A stretch of DNA of 64,000 nucleotides. It comes from Methanohalophilus mahii DSM 5219 (GTDB taxonomy: Archaea > Halobacteriota > Methanosarcinia > Methanosarcinales > Methanosarcinaceae). Shown here piece after piece: positions 8,798-18,527 of this stretch (the stretch's first letter is position 1; the number at the start of each line of letters is the position of its first letter). A model generated the notes under the pieces. It made no database searches and was not told the DNA's origin. It worked only from the letters and a program-made list of their open reading frames with translations. The position numbers and the translations under genes were made by a program. The DNA is taken from contig NC_014002.1 of NCBI RefSeq assembly GCF_000025865.1, forward strand, positions 124,001 through 188,000. Direction: 5' to 3'.

Positions 8798-11700
8798 ATG
8801 AAAATGATGGATTATAGAGTAGTATCAGTAACGATTTTATTTTTGTTATTGTGTTCCTTTTTTACATGTTCTGCAGCATTAGCAAAAAATTCTGATACTC
8901 CCTTTGACCATATTTTTTTAAAAAACGCAACCATCAATCCGGGTCAAACTCCGTTGGTTGGAACTAATACTGTTACAATTTCAAATGATGGCAGTAAAGG
9001 TTATTATCTGGTGCAATTCCAGAATCCGATTTTACCAGATTGGAAAGTCCAAATCGAAAAGATAAGTGAAATTTCTGGATACGTTCCTGAGAATACCTAC
9101 ATCCTTCATCTAAACGGCTCTCAAATAAATCGTATCAAATCGCTTCCTTATTTCAAATGGATGGGTGAATATAAGCCAGAATACAAAGTAGATCCGGACC
9201 TTTATGGCCTAGATGGAGAAACAATTATAGTTATATCTACTTTCAAGTCTAATTCTGCGGAATTAAAAAACTCTCTCCTTGAAATGGATGCCAGCCTTGT
9301 TGCAGAAAACGGCAATCAGATAAGGGTTAAAATAAACGGCTCAGTGATACCTTTGATTGCCCAATGTGCAAATGTCGTCTGGATTGAACCATATAATCCG
9401 CCGGTAATATTGAACGATAAGGCGGGTGAAATAATAGGAGTAGACAGAGTAGCGTCTCCCCATAATCTCACAGGGGCCAATCAAACTATAGCAATTGCTG
9501 ATACAGGGCTGGATACGGGTAATCTCAGTACTCTCCATCCTGATATAGGAGGAAGGGTGGATGCGTTGTATGACTGGTCCGATGGTAATCCTGCAGATAA
9601 TAATGGTCATGGTACCCATGTAGCGGGTTCTGCTCTGGGCAACGGTTATCTTTCTGCAGGACAGTATAAAGGCATGGCACCTGAGGCACATTTATTCTTT
9701 CAGGCATGTGGGGATGGTTCCAAAACTTTGAATATACCTCCCCTCAATCAATTATTCATTGAAGCCTATAACAATGGGTCCAGAATTCACAGCAATAGTT
9801 GGGGTAGCAGTTCATCTTATGCTACAGATGCAAAAGCGCTTGACAATTTCACGTGGCATCATCCTGATATGTTGATATTGTTTGCAGCCGGAAACGATGG
9901 GCCTTCAACAGGGACGATCAACTCCCCGGGCATTGCCAAAAATGCCCTGACCGTAGGTGCTTCGGAAAACTATCGGCCAGAACGCGGGGGTGATTCAGAT
10001 AATCCATCCGACATCGCTGATTTCAGTAGTCGCGGGCCTACCTTTGATGGCAGAATTAAACCTGACATCGTGACACCCGGTACCTCAATATATTCAACAG
10101 CCTCATCTCTTGTTTATCCAGAAGATTATGTGTACATGAGTGGGACAAGCATGGCAACACCCGTCACTGCTGGAAGTGCTGCCCTTATCCGACAATATTT
10201 CATGAACAATATTCCAATTCATCCATCAGCGGCCCTTTTGAAAGCGACACTTATCAATGGTGCTGTAGATCTCAACCATTCATATTATTCACAGGGATGG
10301 GGCCGTCTGGATCTCACAAAATCAATAGATCCTGTCTTTCCTGCACATATCCGCTTGCATGATAATATCAATCTAAGTACTAACACCAGCTGGACTGCAA
10401 AATACTATGTGGATAATACTCAGACTCCCCTTAAAGCCACACTTGTATGGACTGATTATCCGGCCACCGCTTCAGCAAGTAAGGCGCTTGTAAATAATCT
10501 GGATTTAGTTATAACTTCCCCTAATTATTCGAAGTATTATGGTAATGGTGCTCCTGATAATGTTAATAATGTGGAACAGATTCAAATAGATTCACCTGAA
10601 GCAGGATGGTACTCTTTTTCCGTAAACGGTACCAAAGTACCACAAGGCAGTGAACAACCCTTTGCCTTTGTAATTTCGGGAGGCAGCCTGAATAATGAGA
10701 CAGTTGTGAAAAAAGCTACAGTAGAACCAGAATCTATAGGTGCATCCGGCCCGGAAAATGCAATACTCAAAGTGGAATTAAATGAGCATCTTGTAAATTC
10801 GGCAGTTTATGCAGACCTTTCACAATTAGGGCTTCCTTCACAACAAAACCTTACAAATAACAGTGGAATATGGGAGTATGAGCTGAATTCCAAATCAGAG
10901 GGAACTTATTATTTTGGAATCAATGTTACCTACAATGAGTCTTCATATGATAATTCAACGTTTGTCAAATTAAATATTATCGATAACATCCCACCTGCAA
11001 ATGTGACCGATCTGTACCCGGTAAATACCGGTTATTCATGGATAAACTGGTCATGGACAAACCCTAACGATTCGGATTTCAGTAATTCACTTGTTTATAT
11101 TGACGGAATCCAGGAAGCGACTTTGAATAGAACGCATTATAATGCAACCGGTTTATTCCCCAACACTTCACATACAATCAGTATTCGTACCGTTGATAAT
11201 AACGGTAATATTAACCAAAACTGGACAAACAATACTTCCGGCACACAGACAGATGTGATATATCCCCAAATACACGATATAATGGTAAACAACAGTGAAA
11301 ATCTGACTGCAGGTGAACTGTTAGAGATTACAGTCAATTCCACTGATGATTATATGTTAAGTGAAGTTCTGGCAAACGGAAAACAATTGAGTAATCTCGA
11401 GGGTACATTATGGCGGGGAAATTTGGTTATCCTGCCAGGCATGCAGTATATCAACATCTCAGCAATGGATACTTCCGGTAACAAGGTCTGGAATAATTCC
11501 ACCTGTTACAGCGGTCTGATAATGCCACAGGCACATTTCACTTCCAATGTCACATCCGGAAAAGTGCCTCTGTCGGTTCAATTCAATGACACATCGCATA
11601 ATGCTACAGAATGGAACTGGGATATAGACGGGGATTCTTCTATTGATTATGCAATACAAAATCCTTCGCATGTTTACAATAAGACTGGTGCCTATAGTGT

Positions 11701-12460
11701 AACCCTTACTGTAAACAATACTAATGGTACAGACACTTATTCTTTTGAAAATTACATTGAAGTGGAGCCCAGAAACCCTGCAACAAATGGAGGCGGAAGT
11801 GGTGGAGGCGGAGGTTCTACGACAGCAGAAGACTATTCCAATATAATTTTTAAAGATTTTTCCATCAGATCAATAACAGTTGATGAGCCTGTGACCTATG
11901 AATTCAAAGAACCGAAAAATCCTGTCCGCCAGATTGATCTTATTTCTGCAAGAAACGCGGGTCAGGTAAAATTTACGGTGGAACTATTGAAAAACACTTC
12001 ATCTCTTGTAAATAAACCTTCTGCAGGTTTGGTCTATCACAACCTCAATATATGGGCAGAGAACTCCGCATTTTCCGAAAATATTCAGAACTCTTCAGTA
12101 ATTTTCAGGATAGATCAGGATTGGTTTGATCAGGAAAATGTGGATGTAAAGGATATTGTATTGGAAGTGTTTGAAAATGGAACATGGATCGCACTGCCAA
12201 CGGAATATATCAACAAGAGTACCAATTATCTATATTTCAAAGCTGATACCGATCGATATCTCAATGCGCCTTTTGTGATAATGGGAACAGAATATATAAA
12301 AGAGATTGAAGAACCGATTGCTGAAAAACCCGAACTTGAACCGCAATCAGAAAAAGAATCTCAATCTGAAAACCAAGATGCTCAAACACCCGGATTTACT
12401 GGCATGTTTGTAGTGGCACTGATTGCAGGTGCAGCGCTTGTAATGCGGAAAAGAATATAA
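8798..12460 (+). CDS. Subtilisin-like (S8) serine protease with PKD and PGF-CTERM anchor
   Basis: 1220 residues from the ATG at 8798; ATGs at 8804 and 8807 are equally possible. The signal peptide ends near AALA (about residue 29). The S8 triad is Asp235 (ADTGLD), His271 (GHGTHVAG) and Ser451 (SGTSMATP), with the oxyanion Asn in AAGNDG, so it should be an active extracellular endopeptidase. After it come a beta-sandwich, an FN3-like domain (PPANVTDLYP), a PKD domain (WNWDIDGDSS), a Gly-rich linker, a PGF-pre-PGF domain and a PGF-CTERM tail (TPGFTGMF). The last about 28 codons are almost the same DNA as those of the gene before it. Likely substrates are exogenous protein or envelope proteins. 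It converges with the histidine kinase gene, with 15 bases between them. Confidence 0.93.
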   Translation: MKMMDYRVVSVTILFLLLCSFFTCSAALAKNSDTPFDHIFLKNATINPGQTPLVGTNTVTISNDGSKGYYLVQFQNPILPDWKVQIEKISEISGYVPENTYILHLNGSQINRIKSLPYFKWMGEYKPEYKVDPDLYGLDGETIIVISTFKSNSAELKNSLLEMDASLVAENGNQIRVKINGSVIPLIAQCANVVWIEPYNPPVILNDKAGEIIGVDRVASPHNLTGANQTIAIADTGLDTGNLSTLHPDIGGRVDALYDWSDGNPADNNGHGTHVAGSALGNGYLSAGQYKGMAPEAHLFFQACGDGSKTLNIPPLNQLFIEAYNNGSRIHSNSWGSSSSYATDAKALDNFTWHHPDMLILFAAGNDGPSTGTINSPGIAKNALTVGASENYRPERGGDSDNPSDIADFSSRGPTFDGRIKPDIVTPGTSIYSTASSLVYPEDYVYMSGTSMATPVTAGSAALIRQYFMNNIPIHPSAALLKATLINGAVDLNHSYYSQGWGRLDLTKSIDPVFPAHIRLHDNINLSTNTSWTAKYYVDNTQTPLKATLVWTDYPATASASKALVNNLDLVITSPNYSKYYGNGAPDNVNNVEQIQIDSPEAGWYSFSVNGTKVPQGSEQPFAFVISGGSLNNETVVKKATVEPESIGASGPENAILKVELNEHLVNSAVYADLSQLGLPSQQNLTNNSGIWEYELNSKSEGTYYFGINVTYNESSYDNSTFVKLNIIDNIPPANVTDLYPVNTGYSWINWSWTNPNDSDFSNSLVYIDGIQEATLNRTHYNATGLFPNTSHTISIRTVDNNGNINQNWTNNTSGTQTDVIYPQIHDIMVNNSENLTAGELLEITVNSTDDYMLSEVLANGKQLSNLEGTLWRGNLVILPGMQYINISAMDTSGNKVWNNSTCYSGLIMPQAHFTSNVTSGKVPLSVQFNDTSHNATEWNWDIDGDSSIDYAIQNPSHVYNKTGAYSVTLTVNNTNGTDTYSFENYIEVEPRNPATNGGGSGGGGGSTTAEDYSNIIFKDFSIRSITVDEPVTYEFKEPKNPVRQIDLISARNAGQVKFTVELLKNTSSLVNKPSAGLVYHNLNIWAENSAFSENIQNSSVIFRIDQDWFDQENVDVKDIVLEVFENGTWIALPTEYINKSTNYLYFKADTDRYLNAPFVIMGTEYIKEIEEPIAEKPELEPQSEKESQSENQDAQTPGFTGMFVVALIAGAALVMRKRI

Positions 12461-12475
12461 AAATGAGCCGGATGA

Positions 12476-15169
12476 TTACCCCTTTACTTCTTTAACGGAA
12501 AGGGTGAAGGTAAAGGTACTTCCAGCCCCAACCTCACTTTCCACCCATATTTCCCCGTCATGCATCTCCACATATTTTTTAACCAGGGCAAGACCCAATC
12601 CCGTTCCTTCATATTCTCTGCTAGAAGAAGAATTGACCTGTTTGAAAGGGTCAAATATATCTTCAATTTTTTCTGCAGGAATACCAATACCGGTATCTGC
12701 AACTGAGATCTGGGCAGTACCATCATCCGTGCTCAAATAGATCTTCACTTCCCCCTTTTCAGGTGTGAATTTGATTGCATTGCTGAGTAAATTATGCAGG
12801 ATCTGTTTGAATTTAACCCTGTCAACCCAAACTTTAGCAATTGCAGAGTTATTTATAAATCGGATATCAATAGATTTTTTCATTGCCAGGGGTTTGACCA
12901 ATCCAATAATATCATCAATCGTTTCTGGCAAGTTGACCCTTTCAGGTTCATACTCCATCTTACCTGCTTCTACCTTTGAAATATCAAGAATACTATTGAT
13001 CAATTCCAGTAAATGCTCTCCACTGTTGAGAATATTATGTGAATATTTCAATTCCTTCTCATCCAGATTTCCGGAAGGATTTTGATTCAATATCTGAGAA
13101 TAACCAATTATGGAATTAAGGGGTGTTCTTAATTCGTGACTCATATTTGCAAGGAATTCCGATTTGGTACGGTTTGCCTGCTCTGCAAGGACCTTTGACT
13201 GAATTATAGCATTTTCAGCCATTTTGCGATCCGTAATATCAATATGAGTACCCGTCATACGTTTGGGTTTTCCATCCCTGCTCCACTCAACAACACGCCC
13301 GCGGTCTTCTATCCATACCCAGTGACCGTTTTTATGTTTCATACGCAGCTGGCATTCATAATTTTCAGTTTCCCCTGCAAAATGTTTGTTTAATAATTCT
13401 TCAGCCCGTTTGTAGTCTTTGGGATGAGTCAGATCAATCCATGTCTGAATATCAGGTTTAAGTTCATCAGGATTATATCCAACAATTTCAGCCCACCTTT
13501 CATCAAAATATGTCTTTCCCGTCTGCACGTCCCAATCCCAGATTCCTGCCCTGGTACCTTTCAACGCAAGCTCCAGTCGCTCTTCACTTTGCCTAACTTT
13601 TTCTTCCGCCTGTTTGCGCTTTGTTATGTCCTGGACATGGACGAGATAACCATCTATACAATCCGTACACAGGGCAGATATTTTCACATTAACATGGATA
13701 CTACCTGAGCGGTTTGTTTTATACAAGTCAAGTTTTTTGACCAATTCAAAATCAAAAACGGTTTCGTACTCAACCGTTTGGCCTGCAAGTAACTGTGCTC
13801 GTGTATCAGCAGGTAAATTCGGGTCATCAAAAAGATTGAAATCTTTAACTTCTGCAACATCAGATATACCAAAAAGTTTCAAACATGAAGTGTTTGCATT
13901 GGCTAAATGTCCTTCAGAATCGTAAATTTCAATGGGGATAGGAGATTCTGAATAAATTTCCCTGAATCGTTTTTCACTTATTTTTAATTCTTTTTCCATA
14001 TCTTTGCGTTCAGTTATGTCCAGAATACTGACCAGGACATGGGGTTCTTCCTCCTCTATTGAGAGAAGTTCGGTCGAAACAAGCAAGGTCATCTCTTTTT
14101 CATTTCCATCTACCGAAAATGGAAGTGTGGTCTCCATCATATAATGGGGATTGCCTGTTTCAAACGTGTCCAGTACTGTATTTCGCACAATACATTCTCC
14201 ACAGTAAGGACCATATCCACAACCCTTTGGATCATCAAGATGATGCAGACATCTTAAGGCTTCACCTCCCCTCAAGCCTATCAGATTGCTTGCAGAGGAG
14301 TCGGCGAATTTTGATCCATAGTCGTTTATTTTTCTAATTCGCCTCTACTTATCCAATAACATCATAATCATAGGAGCGTTTTTGTATATCGCCGCAAGTT
14401 CATCTTTACTTCTTCTTAAATTTTCTTCCGCAAGTCTGCGTTCAGTTATATCATAGGATATGCCAATTATACCCGTCATCTCTCCATTATCATCTACAAT
14501 TGGAGTATCGGTCACATGGGCTGAAAATTCCGTTCCATCGGTTCTATAGACTCCAAACTCTCCTTCCCATCTTCTCCCTTTGGAAAGTTCAGTCATTATC
14601 TCCCTGGCCTGCTCCCTTGTGGCTGTTGCAGGAGTGACGTTTACAATATTTGATCCTCTAACTTCTTCGAGCCTGCACCCATACAACTCCTCAGCGGCTT
14701 TATTCATATAATCGATATAACCTTGAGGATCGGTGGCAATAACGGCTTCCCCCACAGACTTCAACATATGAGCCTTCCGTTTTACGTCTTCTTCGGCAAG
14801 TTTGCGCTCGGTTATATCTATATGTTGCAATAGGACACTTGTGGGAACAGTTTTTGAAAGAGGTGTGGCTTTCAATAAAAACCAGCGCTGTTTTTCCGGG
14901 CTGTGGCAGGGATATTCCAGTTTAAAAGTTCGCTTTCTGCCATGGATAACGTCCTGTATACCTTCTAATGCGATTCTGGCTTCATTCGAGTATTCACCCG
15001 TTGCTTCTTGGCATACCTTCAGATAATTGATACCTTCACTGCACTCCTGCGGGTCTAAATCATTATCGATTGCGAATTGCTTCCAGCTCTTATTGGCATA
15101 GGATATTATTCCGGCGGGAGATATTATTGCGATATTATCTTCCCATAGATCAAACAATTCTCTTTCCAC
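12476..15169 (-). CDS. Multi-PAS sensor histidine kinase with an in-frame amber (TAG) codon
   Basis: A single minus-strand frame of 898 codons runs from a GTG at 15167-15169 to the TAA at 12476, broken only by TAG at 14345-14347 (codon 275). Before it lie PAS1, PAS2 (GYIDYMNKAAEELYG) and the start of PAS3 (NAPMIMMLLDK). After it the same frame continues PAS3 (RRIRKINDYGSKF, then GGEALRC and CGYGPYCGEC), PAS4, PAS5 (WDWDVQTGKT), HisKA (MSHELRTPLNS, phospho-His) and HATPase (NLLSNAIKFT, DTGIGIP, GTGLGLAL). No membrane segment is seen, so it is a cytoplasmic sensor; its signal is unknown. The downstream part has no ATG or ribosome site near its beginning, only a TTG at 14275, so it is not a separate gene. 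Either TAG is read as pyrrolysine, or this is a nonsense-broken gene. Both flanks look under full coding constraint. Confidence 0.8.
14345..14347 (-). other. In-frame TAG codon inside the third PAS domain
   Basis: Reading the minus strand, the codons are TTG GAT AAG TAG AGG CGA ATT. The preceding and following residues (MMLLDK and RRIRKIND) form one continuous PAS beta-strand/turn without loss or gain of bases, so a single codon, not a frameshift, interrupts the gene. Confidence 0.9.
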
Positions 15170-15434
15170 ATAATCCCGGCTTAATGTTGTTTAGTATGAT
15201 AGAAGTTAAGGTATGTAATCAAAGAATATAATTCCTGAGCCTTTAGAATCACATTGGGGCGAAGATTTAATGAGAATTGAATTTTTTGCAATGAAGCACA
15301 GGAGATGTAAGCACTACCTTTACCCTGGCTTATGTATGTGTCCAATTATATTTTTTTCACTTATAATTCTAATGGTGCTGCAAAAATATCCTTCAAGGGC
15401 ATCTGTCCATTATCCTCTGGTTATTTATATGGAA
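15170..15434. other. Gene-free stretch
   Basis: AT-rich sequence upstream of the kinase gene. It probably contains the kinase promoter on the minus strand, but no clear TATA box or ribosome site was picked out. No reading frame or repeat is apparent before the IS-like remnants that start near 15435. Confidence 0.5.
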
Positions 15435-15478
15435 CGTTGAAGGAAAAGCCAGCCTACTTTAGTAGTGGGAGTATGTCA
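15435..15478 (+). repeat. IS200/IS605-like right-end remnant, copy e
   Basis: GTTGAAGGAAAAGCC, a short spacer, then TTTAGTAGTGGGAGTATGTCAG. It matches the copies at 18280-18340 and 19447-19501. Right ends of IS200/IS605-type elements, and the 3' part of their omega RNA, have this kind of GTGGG(A/G)GTATGTCA finish. No transposase is present. Confidence 0.45.
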
Positions 15479-15480
15479 GT

Positions 15481-15498
15481 TTTGTGAAATATTAGGCG
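15481..15498 (+). repeat. Left member of an inverted repeat flanking the papain-like protease gene
   Basis: TTTGTGAAATATTAGGCG is the inverse complement of CGCCTAATTTCACAAA at 18343-18358 apart from a 2-base gap. Both copies directly follow an IS-like right-end motif, and together they bracket the 2.8-kb protease segment. Confidence 0.6.
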
Positions 15499-15502
15499 CG
15501 TT

Positions 15503-15549
15503 TCTCTCCCACAGTAACGGAAGGAGACTCCTGCTCTAAAAATTGAAAA
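15503..15549 (-). repeat. Degenerate IS200/IS605-like end motif, copy 3 (inverted)
   Basis: On the minus strand: TTCAATTTTTAGAGCAGGAG, then TCTCCTTCCGTTACTGTGG and GAGAGAAA. It matches copy 2 at 4389-4434 at most positions. Its orientation relative to the protease gene is opposite to that of copy 2 relative to the protease-tail fragment. Confidence 0.5.
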
Positions 15550-15570
15550 CCATCACCAATATCAAGTAAG

Positions 15571-15580
15571 TTATATAATA
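15571..15580 (+). promoter_or_regulatory. TATA box of the papain-like protease gene
   Basis: TTATATAATA is centred about 27 bases before the ATG at 15602, so the message should start at or within a few bases of the start codon. No Shine-Dalgarno sequence is present, in keeping with a leaderless message. Confidence 0.6.
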
Positions 15581-15601
15581 AGCAAATCTATTAAAACCAA
15601 C

Positions 15602-18274
15602 ATGCTAAAAAGAATACTTCTCCTAACCATAATCACTCTTCTTCTCTTAAATACAGCAGCCCTGGCCTCAGAAAACAATCCTGAAATAACCTCTGCACCC
15701 TTAAACCCCGACTTTATTGATTATCAATCCAGTTTACAAAAATCGGATGAAAAAACAATGCTGGCATCCTCTGCCCAAACGCCATCCTACTCTTTAGGTC
15801 TGGTACCTTCTCCTGTTGATTTAAGTCATCTGCAACCCAAAAAACCCGGTAACAATCGCCTTTTTACAGCACAATCTCTTCCCGGCTCCTATGACCTGCG
15901 TGAACATAACCGTCTCACACCAGTAAAGGATCAGGGAGATACCGGCTCATGCTGGACATTTGCCACCTATGCCTCCCTTGAATCCTGTACCTATGATGAA
16001 GGCCCTTATAATTTTTCCGAGAACCACATGAAAAACATCCTTTCAAACGAAAGTCCCACTGGTTTTGATTTTGAGCAGGGGGGTAGTTTAGATATGGCCA
16101 CGGCCTATCTGGCACGCTGGAGCGGTCCTGTGAATGAAACCGATGACCCATACAGTGACAATTCCAGTTACAATGATTACACAAATCCCGACAAACCTGT
16201 AACCAGGCATGTGCAGGAGGTGATATATCTGCCTCCCCGAAATAATGTTTCTGCTAACGATCATCTCAAGGAGGCTGTCAGGGAGTATGGAGCTCTTTAT
16301 ACAAGTTTTAAGGTAAACCGTAGTGCTTTTGCCGATAACGCTACAACCTATTACTATAATGGGTCCGAATATGAAGGCGGCCACGCAGTGGCCCTTGTAG
16401 GCTGGAACGACTCTTTCCCAAAGGAAGAATTTATTTATGAGCCACCAGGGGATGGAGCATTTATTGTAAAAAACAGCTGGGGCACAGAATTAGGTGATTC
16501 GGGTTATCTCTATATTTCCTATTATGAAGAAACGTTCAATGCATGGGCTGCAGCCATCTTCTTGTCCGCTGCAAATGTAGATAATCATGACAACATCTAT
16601 CAGTATGATCCTCTGGGTTATACCGATTCCCGTGGGTTTTCTAATTCGACAACAGTCCATGGAGCCAATGTTTTCCAGTCCTCATCTGAAGAATACCTGG
16701 AAGCGGTCAGTTTCTATACCACAGATACAAATGCGGTTTACAACGTGAGTATATACACAAACCTCTCCTCCTCTACCCCTGTGGGGCAAACCCTGGTGGC
16801 ACAAACCAATGGTACCTTTGCACATGCAGGTTATCATACGGTAACCCTTGACACCCCTGTAAATCTGGCAGAAGGACAAAAATTTTCGGTAACCAATAAA
16901 ATATCCAACCCCGAGCATGAATATCCTCTGGCAGCAGAATATCCCGAATCCAATTATTCAAGCCGGGCCTCTGCAAACCCAAATGAGAGTTTTATGAGTT
17001 TCGATGGCTCCAATTGGACGGACGTGGGTAAACTTAACAATACGAGTATATGTATCAAAGCCTTTACTTCTGCACCGCCCTCCAACGTATCCAATCTCAC
17101 AGCAGTCGTAGGATCATACTGGATAAACTGGACCTGGTCCAACCCTGATGATAAGGATTTCAATCATACCGAGATTTACGTCAATGACACATTGATATCC
17201 AATACTTCTGACACATACTACAACCTCACAGGACTGCTGGATGCTACCAATCATTCCATTGGCCTTAGGACCGTGGATACAGACGGTTATGTGAACAGTA
17301 CCTGGATAAACAATACCTCACAAACCCTTGATATTGCTCCTGCAGCCGTAACAGATCTTCACGTAACCTCCTCCACATCTGACTCTATAACCTGGGGCTG
17401 GACCAATCCTGCAAACCATGATTTTGATCACGTTGAAATCTATCTGGACAATGTTTTTCAGGCAAACACCTCTGAATCTGTATACAGGGTCTCCGATCTG
17501 AAATCCGGCCACGCCTATAAAATAGGTCTAAAAACCGTGGATAAAGCCGGCAATATCAATAATACCACAATAAATGATATCGCCTCGACAAAAAGCAAGT
17601 CTTCAGGTAATGCGGTTAAAGGTATAACCACCAGCCGGGAGGGCCGGGAGAATATTGTATCAAAATCCTCTCAGATTCAGAAAGTGGTTGCAGATGAAAA
17701 TGTGTATTATGATTTTGAGGATGGTTCGATATCCTTTATCGAGTTTAAAGGCACCAGCAACGCCGGCCAGATTAAAATACTGATAGAAAACCTGAAAGAT
17801 ACCTCCTCTCTTGTCGATCAGCAGCCACCTGGCAAAGTGTACAGCAATTTCAATGTCTGGGTGGGAGATAACCGGTTTGATACAAATAACCTGGAAGATT
17901 CCATGATTGGTTTTAAGGTCAGCAAAACATGGCTTAATGATATAAATCCGGATTCGGTCGTTCTGCTCCATTATACCAATGCATGGCAGGTTCTGGATAC
18001 CGTTCAGACAGAGGAAGATGCAGATTATTTCTATTTCGAAGCGCAGGCGGATGGTTTCTCTCCGTTTGCCATCTCGGCCGTGGATTCAACAACAGGCACA
18101 GATGAAATTTCAAGACCTGACGATTCCGAACAGTCCGCTTCCGGTTCTGCAGAACCTACCGCCGGTAATCCTTCTGAAAACACAACAGAGCCTGCAGAAA
18201 CCATTCCCGGTCCGGGTGTGCTTGCGGTTCTGGGAATTATCTGCATACTTTATGTAATAAGAACAAGGCTGTAA
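15602..18274 (+). CDS. Papain-family (C1) cysteine protease, surface-anchored
   Basis: 890 residues. The signal peptide ends near ALAS (about residue 22). After a pro-region, the C1 catalytic domain has the oxyanion Gln111 and Cys117 (DQGDTGSCWTFA), His261 (GGHAVALVGW) and Asn291 (VKNSWG), all present, so an active peptidase is expected. A lectin-like beta domain typical of archaeal and bacterial C1 proteins follows (about 325-500). Next come two FN3-like domains (SNLTAVVGSYWINW and VTDLHVTSSTSDSITW), a PGF-pre-PGF domain (about 685-830), an acidic Ser/Thr linker and a C-terminal hydrophobic anchor with PGPGVLAVLG in place of the usual PGF. It probably digests protein outside the cell. The gene is bracketed by IS-like ends and an inverted repeat, and a fragment of a second copy lies at 4466-4576. 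Confidence 0.92.
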   Translation: MLKRILLLTIITLLLLNTAALASENNPEITSAPLNPDFIDYQSSLQKSDEKTMLASSAQTPSYSLGLVPSPVDLSHLQPKKPGNNRLFTAQSLPGSYDLREHNRLTPVKDQGDTGSCWTFATYASLESCTYDEGPYNFSENHMKNILSNESPTGFDFEQGGSLDMATAYLARWSGPVNETDDPYSDNSSYNDYTNPDKPVTRHVQEVIYLPPRNNVSANDHLKEAVREYGALYTSFKVNRSAFADNATTYYYNGSEYEGGHAVALVGWNDSFPKEEFIYEPPGDGAFIVKNSWGTELGDSGYLYISYYEETFNAWAAAIFLSAANVDNHDNIYQYDPLGYTDSRGFSNSTTVHGANVFQSSSEEYLEAVSFYTTDTNAVYNVSIYTNLSSSTPVGQTLVAQTNGTFAHAGYHTVTLDTPVNLAEGQKFSVTNKISNPEHEYPLAAEYPESNYSSRASANPNESFMSFDGSNWTDVGKLNNTSICIKAFTSAPPSNVSNLTAVVGSYWINWTWSNPDDKDFNHTEIYVNDTLISNTSDTYYNLTGLLDATNHSIGLRTVDTDGYVNSTWINNTSQTLDIAPAAVTDLHVTSSTSDSITWGWTNPANHDFDHVEIYLDNVFQANTSESVYRVSDLKSGHAYKIGLKTVDKAGNINNTTINDIASTKSKSSGNAVKGITTSREGRENIVSKSSQIQKVVADENVYYDFEDGSISFIEFKGTSNAGQIKILIENLKDTSSLVDQQPPGKVYSNFNVWVGDNRFDTNNLEDSMIGFKVSKTWLNDINPDSVVLLHYTNAWQVLDTVQTEEDADYFYFEAQADGFSPFAISAVDSTTGTDEISRPDDSEQSASGSAEPTAGNPSENTTEPAETIPGPGVLAVLGIICILYVIRTRL

Positions 18275-18279
18275 GGATT

Positions 18280-18340
18280 ACGAGTGACGGGGAGTGCAGG
18301 GTAGAGAAAGCCCTCGGATTTTAGGCGTGGGGGTATGTCA
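18280..18340 (+). repeat. IS200/IS605-like right-end remnant, copy f
   Basis: CGAGTGACGGGGAGTG, GGTAGAGAAAGCCC, then TTTTAGGCGTGGGGGTATGT. This is the fullest copy of the four-member family (4578, 15435, 18280, 19447). AAGCCC followed by a TTTTAGGCGTGGG stem-like end is characteristic of TnpB-type element termini. It lies six bases after the protease stop codon. Confidence 0.55.
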
Positions 18341-18342
18341 GC

Positions 18343-18358
18343 CGCCTAATTTCACAAA
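18343..18358 (-). repeat. Right member of the inverted repeat flanking the protease gene
   Basis: CGCCTAATTTCACAAA is the inverse complement of 15481-15498 apart from a 2-base gap. Confidence 0.6.
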
Positions 18359-18527
18359 TGAGACAGATTCGCCCTGTACTCCACAAATATAAATTTATTT
18401 TAAATGTAGTGTTGAACAAATCAGGATCACACCGAATATCCCTCTATGGTCTCGGAAAAACCGGATTTGCACTTATGGGCCTTCAAATACATAAAATTAA
18501 TATCCAAACAGCCGCCATCAAACACCT

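Noticed and set aside
12476-14275. Histidine kinase as a separate gene starting at TTG 14275
   Set aside because: It would start in the middle of a PAS domain with no ribosome site; the same frame continues upstream through the TAG into matching PAS sequence.
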